In this document: positions 47,335 to 58,200 of the stretch, one piece after another | How the letters are laid out: each line of letters opens with the position of its first letter | How positions within the stretch are numbered: the stretch's first letter is position 1 | Origin: Aquarana catesbeiana | Lineage: Eukaryota; Chordata; Amphibia; Anura; Ranidae | Direction: 5' to 3' | NCBI RefSeq assembly: GCF_042186555.1 | Contig: NC_133327.1 | Coordinates: 106,357,167 to 106,421,166, forward strand | DNA length: 64,000 nucleotides | The notes under the pieces: model-generated | Seen by the model: the letters and a program-made list of their open reading frames with translations, nothing else | Database searches by the model: none | What the model was told of the DNA's origin: nothing | Made by a program: the position numbers and the translations under genes

Positions 47335-48329
47335 CCTAGCTCGCGGGTTGTCCAGGAGCCCGCAGTCATCAGCAGGTTTGCCGCTGCTTTTAAAATTCAA
47401 CATGTAAACACTCCATCGGATTTCAAAATACTCTATTTCACCTTATATGGTCCGTTTACCATACCTCCCAATATTTTGAGATGGCAATGAGGGACACCTA
47501 CTAGCAAACCGTATGAAGGCATATGACAAGCCACCTGCCACACCCCTTTAAAGGAGAATTAACCAAAAAAAAGTTAATCAAATCCACAAGGGCTTTTTTT
47601 TTTACCACTATTATTCCTTTATATTGGCTTTTAACATTTACAAATGCAGCAATTTAGAAATTTGATAAAAGGTTTAGCACTGGCACTTGAAAGATAAAAA
47701 GTGCTTTTTATATACAATTATATAGATCAGACCAAAACAAGGGACAAATGAGGAAGAGAGAGGGACAGAGGGTCTTTGCTCCAAATCAGGGACAGTTGGG
47801 AGCTATGCGTTTACTGTTAAAAATAAGTGTGAAATGCAAAACTCCAGTGGGTGTAACAAGATGTCCCCTTGCCCGCTGCTTTTAAAATTCAACATGTAAA
47901 CATTCAGACGGAGTCCTAAGTACTGTATTTCACTATATAAACTCAGTTTACTGTTAAAAAACAAGTGTACAATGCAAAACAACGGTGGGTGCAACAAGAT
48001 GTCCGCTTGCCCCTTCTCAGTGTATCCTTACGGTGGAGGAGAGCAGGGTGTAGAAAAATGGCGGCGACAGAACGTCACTTCCGTTACAAATTCTGACAGG
48101 TCGCCAAATCTGACAGAACACCTATAGAAGTGGTTAAACCGCCTTCTCATATTTCAGCCATGGCCATTTTTCTCTGCAGGTCATTCCTGTGTCCCTCCTT
48201 CCCCTGATCAGTAGTTAGGAGGTGTACATAAACGTTGTGTACTGTATTTTGTAATGGGCACTAGAATGGAGTCATACACCTCATGGCACCGTGACTGAGC
48301 TGAAATCGTTCACTAAGAATCCCCAGCTC

Positions 48330-48540
48330 CTCTCCCAGACACACGTGACCCTCCCCGCGCCCCGTACTCATCGTGATTGTCATTGTCCGGATTGTCCAAT
48401 GAGAAGCCTAGGGGGCGGGCTTTGCTCAGCATGCTCGCCGTGCATTTATTGAGGTTTACCTCGTCCGGGGTCAGCTGACCTAAAAAGTCCGGGGTGTCCA
48501 ATAAGGAGCTTAGGGGCGGGGACTAAACTTGCCTTACGTT
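48330..48540 (+). promoter_or_regulatory. GC-rich dual-CCAAT promoter candidate (likely RNASEH1)
   Basis: Within 200 bp are a CACGTG E-box (48342-48347), CCAAT boxes (48396-48400 and 48498-48502), GC boxes (GGGGGCGGGC near 48411 and GGGGCGGGG near 48513) and the palindrome GGTCAGCTGACC (near 48470). This is a classic TATA-less housekeeping promoter make-up, and the flanks are AT-rich repeats. It is the only such block between RPS7 and RNASEH1 and is on the upstream side of RNASEH1. Assignment to RNASEH1 is inference; a bidirectional role is possible. Confidence 0.55.
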
Positions 48541-48575
48541 ATGGAGTTGAAGCATTATTGTGCACCCGGATACAG
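48520..48575 (+). other. RNASEH1: Candidate RNASEH1 leader exon with uORF start
   Basis: ATG at 48541 opens MELKHYCAPGY and reaches TACAG|GTACCA, a plausible donor at 48576. Joined to the acceptor-like TTCTGCTCTTCAG before 55048 it would continue RMNCVY and stop at 55066. This would form a 17-codon uORF ahead of the RNASEH1 start. The exon's 5' end is unknown and splicing is unproven. Confidence 0.35.
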
Positions 48576-49152
48576 GTACCATAGAGAAGAGAGAGGGGGA
48601 TAGGACGAGGTGTGTGCATGTATGGATGAGATTTGTATGTCATTCAACCGTCTCATCACATGTATCCAATGTCACCATTCCTAGGAGGATATTATGATGT
48701 GTGTACTGCCTGGCTGTCATGATGGCACTGGGGTAGACCAGGTTTTTCCTCAGTACACGTTTCCATTGAGGGCCAATTCACACTATATATGCAGTGATAG
48801 TTGTATCACCACATTGTAAAATGTGTGTCACTGCAGGGACACAGATAATTGTTTCCTATGTGTCCCATTCACACAGCCTAGTGCTACCCTAAAATGCAGA
48901 CGCTGCATTTTATCTCAGCGCACCGACCCAAATCACAATGCTGAGCACTGCACCACATTGTGGGAAATGAAATGTATGTTTTGTATACTTCAAATAGTTA
49001 TTTATTTTTTTTGAGGGCCAGTTTACACTATAGAGACGCAGTCCGGATGCGTTCCAGATGCTTTTTTTGCATACGTGTTGGTGCATTCCAGTGCATTTTT
49101 GATTCAGTCCAGTGTGTTTCCTCCCCCCCCTTTTTTTTTTTTTTCTTAACTT

Positions 49153-50832
49153 TAAGACCCCTTTCACACTGGGGCGTTTTTCAGGCGCTTTAGCGTTTTA
49201 GTGTCGCTATTCAGCCGCTAGCAGGGAGGTTTTAACCCCCCCTGCTAGCGGCCGAAAAAGGGTTAAATCCACCCGCAAAATGCCGCTGGTGCACCGTTTT
49301 GCCGGCGGTATCGCAGCGCTGCCCCATTGATTTCAGTGGGTAGGAGCGGTGAGTTCACCGCTCCTTCACTGCTCCAAAGAAGCTGCTGGCAGGACTTTTC
49401 TGACACCCTGCCAGCGCACCTCTCCAGTATGAAAGCCCTCGGGCTTTCACACTGGAGTGCATGGAGCAGCTGTTTTAGGGTGTTTTGCAGGCACTATTTT
49501 TAACGCTATAGTAGAGCTGCACAATTAATCGTTAAAAAAATCGCGATCTCGATTCACCTCCCCTGACGATCTCTCCTGTAGAGGTTGTCCATTCTTTCAT
49601 ATAAACAAGTGGAGAGATTATCTGCTTACTCAGCTGTCAAAAGAAAGCATCCAGGGCATTCTGCCACTGCTGTGTAAATAAATAATCTGGGCAATATGCC
49701 AAGTTTTCAACAAAGTGTAAATTCAGGAAGTTTAACCACTTAAAGTCTAAATCTTTTTCTGACACTTCTATCTTAAGTTAAAATCAATATTTTTTGCTAG
49801 AAAATTACTTGGAACCCACAAACATTATATATATTTTAGCAGAGACCCTAGGGATGGCAATGGCTGCAATATTTTATGTCACACTGCATTTGCCCAGCGG
49901 TCCTTCAAATGCAATTTTTTGGGAAAAAATACACTTCAATGAATAAAAAAAAAAAAAAAACACGAAACAGTAAAGTTAGCCCAATTTTTTTAGTTTTAAT
50001 GTGAAAGATGATGTTATGCCGCGAGAATTGTGATCTATCCTCTAAGCAAAAAAATCGTGATTCTCATTTTAGCCAGAATTGTGCAGCTCTACGCTATAGT
50101 GCCTACAAAACGCCCTCAGTGTGGAAGGGGTCTGAAGTGCTGTGCTGGCAGGGTGTCAAAAAAAGTCCTGCAAGCAGCTTCTTTGCAGCGCTTTAGGAGC
50201 GGTGAATACACAGCTCCTAAAGTGCCCCTTCTCATTGAAATCAGTAGTTGCGCTTTGTGGGCGCTTTTAAACCTTTATTCGGCCACTAGCGAGAGTTTAA
50301 AGCGCCCAGCTAGCGCTCGAAAACGCTGGTAAAGCACCGCTAGTTTAAGCGGTGCTTTACCAGCGTTTTTCGGGTTCTGGCAGTGTGAAAGGGCTCTTAA
50401 AGCACTCAGGCTTTTACATTGGGATTGCAGATGAGGCTTTTTTTTTAACGCTAAATCGCCTGGAAAAACGCCCCAGTGTGAAAGGGGTCTAAGATCCCTT
50501 TCACACTGCCAGCGCCTGAAAAATGCTGGTAAAGCGCCACTTTAATCCCCGCTAGTGGCCGAATAAAGGGTTAAAAGCGCCCACAAAGCTCAGCTGCCAA
50601 AGCGCTTTGCAGGCGCTTCCCATTGATTTCAGTGGGAAGGGGCGCTTTAGGAGCGGTGTATTCACCGCTCCTAAAGCGCTGCAAAGAAGCTGCCTGCCGG
50701 ACTTTTTTTGACTCCCTACCAGCACAACGCCTCAGTGTGAAAGCACTTGGGATTGCAGATGAGGCTTCTTTCAGGTGCTTTTTTTTAACACTAGAGCGCC
50801 TGAAAAAAGCCCCAGTGTGAAAGGGGTCTAAA
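49153..50832. repeat. Cluster of 'GACCCCTTTCACACTG' palindromic repeats
   Basis: AGACCCCTTTCACACTGGGG at 49154 and repeated inverses CCCCAGTGTGAAAGGGGTCT near 50470 and 50815 mark several tandem or nested copies, all with GCGCTTTAGCG-type interiors. A hAT element (49512-50091) interrupts the first copy. Confidence 0.75.
49512..50091. mobile_element. hAT-type non-autonomous element with perfect 8-bp TSD
   Basis: The ends TAGAGCTGCACAATT and AATTGTGCAGCTCTA are perfect inverted repeats. CGCTATAG flanks both sides (49504-49511 and 50092-50099). The interior has no transposase. Subterminal ATCGTGATTCTCATTTTAGC is typical of a widespread vertebrate hAT family. Confidence 0.9.
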
Positions 50833-51622
50833 TAAAGATGTGTGTTCTTGATGGATTTTACAGCATCTCAACTATGCCATTGAAAACCATACTTTCCATG
50901 GGTTTTTGATGGCAAAAAAAACACACTGGACTGCATGTGGTGTGAACGGGCCCTGCATCAAAAGCGCAATGAAAAAAAGGTTATTTGGTTTTCAATGGCA
51001 TAGTTCACACCAGTGCTTGCAGTTCCAGTAAAAAAAAAAAAAAAAAGAACATCCTGCATTTTTCCTGCACTGGACTGTACTGTAAAACGCATCAAAAATG
51101 CACTGGCACATGTCCTTATTTAAGGTTAAGAAAAAAGAGGGGGGGGGGGGGATGCACTGGAATGCATCAAAAACACGCATGCAGAAAAGCATCTGGACTG
51201 CGTTTCTACGGTGTGAACTGACCCTTGGTGTGGAAAACACAGAGAATCCTGTGTTTCCCAAACCCCATTGAAATCACACGGCATTCATGTGAACTGCAGT
51301 GGGTGTCGATGTTAACGACGCCCTGAAACGGTTTACAAAACGCAGTGCGATTGACAGGATCGGAACGCATGGGTGTAAATACCCATGTGATCTAATTCAA
51401 TGCGGGTTTTGTGCGGGTACAATTTTAGCCATACAAATGAATGGCCCAAAGCACACCGCACTGACATCGTATGTGATTTGCACAGGAATGCATGGAAAAT
51501 GCATTATGCGTTGTGTTAAATTAACGCTATGAACTAAAAACACGGGTCAGTTTGTGAAAACTGGAGAGCGCAAAATCTGGTGCAGCTGTGCATGGTAGCC
51601 AATTGGCTTCTAGCTTGATCAA

Positions 51623-52067
51623 TTAAAGCAGTAGTAAACCGCAGTTGAAGGAAGAAAAAAAAAACTTCCCCTGCAAGGCAATGTCATAATGTGCTAGTAT
51701 GCATTGCATACTAGTACATTATGTGAGACTTGCCTTAAAAGAAGCCCTCCAGCAACACGCTGAGAGGGCTTCCATCTTCTCCTCAGTCTTCCATCTTCCC
51801 CCCGGTCTTTCTTCCTTCCGTGTTCGTGGCCGGAGGCGCGACGACATCACTCGTGCACACAGGAGCCACCGGCATGGGCTTTGAAGGTCTGACATGGTAA
51901 GCCTGACCTTCAGAGTGCATGCTCTGGTGATGTCACTGGCTTCATGCACTCTGAATATCTCCTAAACAGTACAGGTTTAGGAGATATTCACTGTACCTAC
52001 AGGTTAGTCTTTATTATAGACTTACCAGTAGGTACAAGTGGTAAAATGGAGTTTACTACCACATTAA
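51623..52067. repeat. TTAA-flanked palindromic MITE
   Basis: TTAAAGCAGTAGTAAACC and GGAGTTTACTACCACATTAA form the ends. Interior inverted pairs include TAGTATGCATTGCATACTAG and GGAGATATTCA / TGAATATCTCC. Confidence 0.8.
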
Positions 52068-52286
52068 GCTTTGACAAAAAAAAAACTGGAAGCTGATTGA
52101 TTGGTTTCTATGCAGAGCTGCACCAGATTTTTCACTCCAGTTTTAGTTTATCAACCCCACGGTATGCATCTTCAAACACCACACCATGTTTTCCAATGCA
52201 CCAGTGTGAGTGGGCCCTTAGGCTAGTTTCACACTTGAGCATTTTTTTGCTTTTTTTCAGTAACGCAGAACAGTCAATTTAACGTG

Positions 52287-52448
52287 GTTGCCATCTCATC
52301 CCTTTAAACCGGAACACATACGAATTACACAGGTTCTGTGGATAATTTAATGCAGCTAAAGCACCAAGTGAGTTTAATTACCACCTTAATCAGCCACAGA
52401 ACCTGTGTAATTAATATGTGTTCAGGTTTAAAGGGATGAGGTGGCAAC
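52287..52448. repeat. Palindromic repeat 'GTTGCCACCTCATCCC', copy 3
   Basis: Intact, with the same ends and interior as 32288-32449 (AGCACCAAGTGAGTTTAATT in the loop). Confidence 0.85.
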
Positions 52449-53077
52449 CCTAGTGATTGCCTATGTGTCCCATTCACATCTATGCAGTTTCTTGCAGCGT
52501 GTTTTTGGAAGAGGTGCAGGGACTTTTTTCACACATGAAAATTTCGTTTTGGATCTGTAGACTTCAATGGAAGTATATGAAAATGCATATACATGCATTT
52601 TTAGTAGGGCTCTCGGCCATACAGTGTGCACAGCCTGTGCAATGATTCCACCACTGCTGCCACACACAGTCGCCCATTGAGATAATTTAGAAGATGTGGC
52701 TGTGTGCAATTATGCACAGGGGTTGCGCAATGCACCTGCATGAACACCAGGTTTCACATTTAGTATTTTATGCAAACCCCAACGCATAACTGCATACAGC
52801 CACTTCTAATTTATCTCAATGGGTGGCTACATGAAGCTGGTCCTAGGAGAGTCATTGTGCAGACTCTAGATGTTCTACAGCCATGTACATGAAGCCTAGG
52901 ATAGGTGGGAAGCTTGGTTCAGACATAGCTCGCATCGGGTCCAGTGGTGTCCTGCTCCTTTGTGATACTGCACATATGCTGCCGATCCACCAATGAACCC
53001 TAATGGGAAGCTGTCTGCTTACAGGTAGAGGTTTTTTTTTTTAGGATTAAAAGGTACTTCCATTATTGTCTAAACAG

Positions 53078-53876
53078 CCGACAACAAAAGTGAGTATACA
53101 CCCCTAAGTGAAAGTGTCCAAATTGGGCCCAAAGTGTCAATATTTTGTGTGGCCACCATTTTCCGGCACTGCCTTAACCCTCTTGGGCATGGAGTTCACC
53201 AGAGCTTCACTGGTTGCCACTGGAGTCCTCTTCCATTCCTCCATGATGATCTCATGGAGCTGGTGGATGTTAGAGACCTTGTGCTCCTCCACCTTCCGCT
53301 TGAGGATGCCCCACAGATGCTCAATAGGGTTTAGGTCTGGAGACATGCTTGGCCAGTCTATCACCTTTACCCTCAGCTTTTGTTTAGCAAGAAAGTGGTC
53401 GTCTTGGAGGTGTGTTTGGGCCTCATCATGTTGGAATACTGCTCTGCGGCCCAGTCTCTGAAGGGAGGGGATCATGCTCTGCTTCAGTATATCACAGTAC
53501 ATGTTGGCATTCATGGTTCCCTCAATGAACTGTAGCTCTCCAGTGCCGGCAGCACTCATGCAGCCCCAGACCATGACACTCCAACCACCATGCTTGGCTG
53601 TAGGAAAGACACACTTGTCTTTGTACTCCTCACCTGGTTGCCGCCACACACGCTTGACACCATCTGAACCAAATAAGTTTATTTTGGTCTCATCAGACCA
53701 CAGGACATGGTTCCAGTAATCCATGTCCTTAGTCTGCTTGTCTTAAGCAAACTGTTTGTGAGCTTTCTTTTGCATCATCTTTAGAAGAGGCTTCCTTCTG
53801 GGATGACAGCCATGCAGACCAATTTGATGCAGTGTGCGGTGTATGGTCTGAGCACTGACAGGCTGACTCCCCCACT
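53078..53876 (-). mobile_element. Tc1-like transposon, 5'-truncated
   Basis: The sequence from 53078 (AAAAGTGAGTATACACCCC) to 53876 is a Tc1-type transposon whose transposase reads on the minus strand. The 5' part upstream of the VSAQTIHRTL region is absent; it abuts unrelated DNA and a hAT remnant. No TSD can be scored because of the truncation. Confidence 0.85.
53137..53876 (-). pseudogene. Tc1 transposase, broken by truncation and one stop
   Basis: The 195-codon frame (53137-53724) includes HVLWSDETKINLFGSDG (first catalytic Asp), WSVMVWGCMSAAGTGEL, AVFQHDEAQTH (second Asp) and SPDLNPIEHLWGILKR (Glu), so the DDE triad is kept. Upstream the same frame continues as VSAQTIHRTLHQIGLHGCH and RRKPLLKMMQKKAHKQFA. 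It hits a single in-frame TAA near 53741 and then loses the N-terminal DNA-binding part. Transposase would cut and paste the element; this copy cannot. Confidence 0.85.
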
Positions 53877-53994
53877 CACGAATTCTCATTTACAAGTGCT
53901 CAGGCACTTACTGACATGTATGGACGGTGTACTGAGCTATATGTGTGCTGCACTGTATTTCCACATATGTAAACAAATAATGCATTCTGTATAC

Positions 53995-54098
53995 AGACCA
54001 TCTAATCGGCTGACCAACTAATTGATTATCAAAATAGTTGACAACTATTTTGATAATCAATTAGTTGTTGATTAATTGATGCGTTGTTTCGGCCCTAA
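53995..54098. mobile_element. hAT-type terminal fragment with 51-bp palindrome
   Basis: The end GATGCGTTGTTTCGGCCCTA is a recognisable hAT terminus. At 54016-54066 a 25-bp arm (AACTAATTGATTATCAAAAT...) is perfectly inverted around one base. Confidence 0.65.
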
Positions 54099-54393
54099 AT
54101 CCTTTATTGTAGATGTATCTGGAAGGCTTCTTAGTTTGTGCAGTGACACATATGGATGTAATGTCTGAGTAGGTAGGTGAGAGAAGCCATCAATAGAGAC
54201 CGGGCCAATTTGCAAGGTAGCCCAATGTAGTTGATTGATAACAAGTAGGAATATTCAATAAATGCATTGTGTTACTGTTCTATTGTTGGCATGACTCGTA
54301 TACCTGCTTAGACGTTTTAAAGTGTTGTAGGCAGGGATGGCTAAGCAAATGGCATTTAAAAAAGATGCTCCGATGTTGCAACCCATATGCTCC

Positions 54394-54779
54394 CTTCAAA
54401 AAGTGGAAGTAAAGCCAAAACCTAACTAACTCTAAACCTACTCCCACCCCCATTCTAAGCCTAATCTATCTAGCCCTGTAAAGAAAAGATTACTATACTT
54501 ATTTTAAATCTGCTCCAGTCTGGTCTCCGGAGACGCCTTCTGTGTGCAGGAGAAAGCCGACAATGGCTTGGAAGTGACGTCACCCACAGACTTACTATGG
54601 GGCTTCTGTTGTCGGTGGCCTCTCCTACTCACTGAAGCTGCCAGATCAGCCTGGAACCTGATCGGAGCGGCTGCAAAATAGGTAAGTATGGCAATCTTCA
54701 CAGGGCTAGATAGATTAGACTTAGAATGTGGGTGGGAGTAGGTTTAGATTTAGGTTTTGCTTTTACTTCCACTTTAAGA
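54394..54779. repeat. Palindromic MITE 'AAGTGGAAGTAAAGCC'
   Basis: AAAGTGGAAGTAAAGCCAAA and TTTGCTTTTACTTCCACTTT are inverted ends. The interior pairs TCTAGCCCTGT with ACAGGGCTAGA. Confidence 0.8.
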
Positions 54780-55103
54780 TGGCCATAGAAATGATTGTTG
54801 AGTGGCTCTAATAGGTATGGATGCCTGCAGATGCCTCCAGTTGGGTTACATCAGGAAAAATAGTGTTCAGGTAAGGAAACATATTCTAGTTGATCTAGTT
54901 TTCAGACATAATGACATTTTTATTGTTTGTTTTTGCTTGCCTGACTGGCATCCTGGGGTTTATGGTGTGCTGAAAAAATAGTAGTTTATCTGCACCTAAT
55001 CTGGACCTTATTGGAATACTAACTAAACTTTTTCTTCTGCTCTTCAGGATGAACTGTGTTTATTAGTGATTTTGCTGCTTCTCCAAGGTGTAGTAGATGG
55101 GAG

Positions 55104-55237
55104 ATGTTTAAGCTGTCTTACAGTGTCCTACCTTTCGCTCGCTCACTGTGTGCATCCATTGGAAGCGCACAGGCATTGGTGGTTAGAATGTTCTATGCCG
55201 TGAGAAGAGGACGAAAGCCAGGAGTATACAACACATG
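55104..55237 (+). CDS. RNASEH1: RNASEH1 exon with both start codons
   Basis: Met1 at 55104 (context GAGATGT) and in-frame Met29 at 55188 (context AGAATGT, A at -3) mirror the known dual-start design of vertebrate RNase H1. The donor CATG|GTAAGA splits the Trp codon. The exon may extend upstream to about 55048, where TTCTGCTCTTCAG|G looks like an acceptor. Confidence 0.93.
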
Positions 55238-58200
55238 GTAAGAGATGCAAAATCTGTGTGCATAACAAAATACTAAGATGAATTTCATGATTTCCTGCAA
55301 TCTGGTGATCCGGTTCATTCCTGAGCTCATGAATGCCAGGGAGAATAGGCAGAGTTGGAGATTTTACCATATTTCTGTTGTCCACAGTAGCAGTATTTAG
55401 ATGAAAGGGCAAGGAGATAACACTGGTAGAAATGCCCTATTTTTAAAGTGGTTGTTAACCGTACATATACAGTACCCAGTGGAATGACTGGCCTCATGTG
55501 ATACATGGAGATTAAACAAATCCTCCTACATAAGTTGGGCCTGTTTTATCTTCGGTCTTCTCTTCTCCACACCTGTTCAAAGTCCATAATTTAGCATGGA
55601 AAAGACACACATATAGGTGAGGTATAGAGGCTGCACACCCCAAAACAAATAATGTAATATGGGAAGGTTCCCCCAGGGGGCTTTAAAGCAGCAATACAGG
55701 CAAATTGGAGAATTGTATAAAAGTATTTTATTTGGGAACATGTGAAGGTCAATGGCTTGTTGGCGTTTAAAAAATTATTATTAGACTCTGGTTAGGGGAT
55801 AGCAAAAACATTCCACATTACAGAAATGCAAACACAAAATTACAACATCACATATCCTAGGTCTGTTGTGATGGTGCACCAACGCGTTTCGACCCATGTG
55901 GTCTTCTTCAGGAGGTTGGTTTACTATAAAGAGATATATTTAGTATCTCAAATATAAAAAAGGGATATTACAACATGTATTCAATTTCATATATACAAGG
56001 TAAAGTTACCGCTGAAAGATGAAGAGAGCTCTCCTAACCAGAATTTTTAAAAAATGTTGGATGATCCCTGAGGGTCCATAACCATCCACATCCCAAAGGT
56101 GGAAAAAGGCTGAATCCGATCTGAGCTTTCAGAAACCAGGAGGCAGAGAGCTGGAGTTACAATCTTCAGACCTTCGTGAGAGCTGATTGAAAGGAATGAA
56201 CACACACCCTTCACATAGTCAGGAACAGGGCTGAAGCTGTCGATCACAGGCTGTGTGCTGGAGCTTCCTCCCCTGACACCGATTTATCTCTTTGGTTTCA
56301 GGAAGGCCTGTTAGAAGTGATTCAAGCTGATAGATGCTGAGAAGCAAGACAGCAGACAGAAATTGCACTTTTTGCATTAGTGTGCCAGCTGCAACACGCA
56401 ATTTTCATGCCGCAATCCAAAGTGCCTGAGCCAACCTGCTGGATTTGGTTTTATAAAAATGAAAAAAAAAAAATGATGGCACAATCGTATGCGTCATATA
56501 TTTTTTTTTTTTTTTTTCTCGATGGGCAGAATGTTCGGTTCTCCTCTATGGCCAGCCTAAATGCTTCTCAAAGGTGATGCTCCTCCAGAGTCCTTTTCTC
56601 CCATAAACTATTTAGCAAACTTTATTGTTCAGCACTTGCACAAACACAGACCATTCCACCCAGGATCATTGCCTTATTCAAACATTAGAGGGGAAGGTCT
56701 TGTGTGGAGTGTCTGTGTTTGTGCGGATGCTCAACAATAAAGTTGATTTTACCCTTCGGAAGTGGTGTGTGGCTCCAAGACTTAGCTAAATGTCCTTAAG
56801 GCTTGTTGGAACGTTACTTCATATTGCACACTGTTGGCATTCATTAAAGCTTTAAAATAACTTAGGTAGCAGAGGAAAATCCATCTTTATTACCTAATTT
56901 CTGTAACCTGGCAATTGGTTGCCATTGGTTATATAAGTTTGCACTTTGTTCTTAGTTCAGGTAACCTTTGACATCCTTATTAGTGCATTTCCTACTGTTT
57001 GGTACAAAATCTGAGACAAGTAAACAGAACTTGAAGTAGCAGAATGTTTGTTTCTAGAGTCATGTCCGAAAACTTTGGAACACTGAATATGTCTTATTTT
57101 AACTTCATGTGCAATCTGTCATCTTAGGGATGAATGCAAGGAACAAGTGGATCGTTTTGCAGGTGCCAGGTACAAGAAGTTTGCCTCCGAGGAAGAAGCC
57201 TTGAAGTTTATAGGAGAAACTGAAGGAGCCCCCTCAAAAAGTTCAGAAAGTAAGTTATGAAGGAAGCGTAGGACACAAAAGTTTAACTTTGTACTGTAAG
57301 TTTAACACTAAGACGTCTTCAGAGTCTAAAACCCTGTTAGGTTGGTTTGCCTTACTGCTGTAGACCTTTTTGATTGGAGGAAGCAGGTGTATCTGCTTAT
57401 TGTCAATTTTGTTTTGGATTCGTGCATGGTTATAAAATTCCTAAAACCCACTTGCCCTGACCCATAGTTGCCCAGATCTCTAATATTTTGGGTATTGTTT
57501 CCTTATGGCCAAATCTGAATGTTCTGCACTGTATGCCTGGATCAGGTGGGAGACAGTATAAGAAATCATATCTCACATACTCTTGTATCTTTACCTAACT
57601 GGTCCCAGTTAGTCATCGGTAAATTAAACTAGTGCTCCTAGCCATTTCCACATTATCAAAGTACAGCTAAAGGTTTTTGTGTGACAGTCCAAACAAGTCT
57701 GAAATCCAGATACTATGTGATGCACAAGCCTTATAAGGTAAACAAAGGAATTTCCTTTACATATTCTGAGCAAAATCCTTTTTTTGTGTCACATGCTCTC
57801 CTCCCAGACGCTGCAGCTCACAGACTGAGGGTTTCTGCAACAGAAGCTCTGCTGTGACTCCAGAAGGCAGAGGGCAGGGCCAGGTGTGGCCAGGTGCCGA
57901 TTGACAAGCTACAGGGGTCTCAACCAGCAGTGACAATGTTGATAGTCGCACCATCTTGCAACGTATTTCAGGAAAACTTAGAAAAATATAATAAAACAAA
58001 TGTCACTGTAAAAATATAAACTTTGCCTACCTTAAAAGTGGATGGGGTTGCACGGGGCAGTGAATAGTGTCAGTTATGTTACTTTTTATTTCGTTTTTTT
58101 AAATATTTTTACCATTTTACTGTTAAATTGTACAGTAGTATTACATCGTTTTCACAAGTCATTTAAGTGTTGGGGGGGCTTTGGGGACATATCAGGGGTC

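Larger units (their letters stand above)
44265..48120. repeat. Large palindromic element with 3 kb of internal insertions
   Basis: The left arm (44265-44500, with GTAACGGAAGTGACGTTTCG and CCGCCATCTTGTTACACCC) is inverted at 47370-48120 (CAACAAGATGTCC, AATGGCGGC, CGTCACTTCCGTTAC). The right side is partly duplicated: GCTTTTAAAATTCAACATG occurs twice, at 47385 and 47880. Between the arms lies a nested set of other repeats (46182-47334). Confidence 0.6.
31861..48300. other. Intergenic repeat field between RPS7 and the RNASEH1 promoter candidate
   Basis: I found no host gene. Most of the stretch is palindromic or TTAA-flanked repeats listed separately. Unassigned parts: 37030-37580 and 38260-40560 hold mixed repeat fragments, including an inverted pair around 39785-40045 (AGTACTC / GAGTACT, CAGCCTG / CAGGCTG). 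The stretch 40990-41640 is unclassified, and 44505-45990 holds only unclassified DNA with a C run near 44600. Confidence 0.5.

Noticed and set aside
48541..48575. Start of a separate new protein gene at the GC-rich block
   Set aside because: Only 11-12 codons precede the donor, and the only acceptor I could link (55047) stops after five codons. A leader exon or uORF is the simpler reading.
55056..55103. Longer RNASEH1 N-terminus starting at 55056
   Set aside because: It would need a GTG start. The first in-frame ATG is 55104 and gives a sensible mitochondrial leader.
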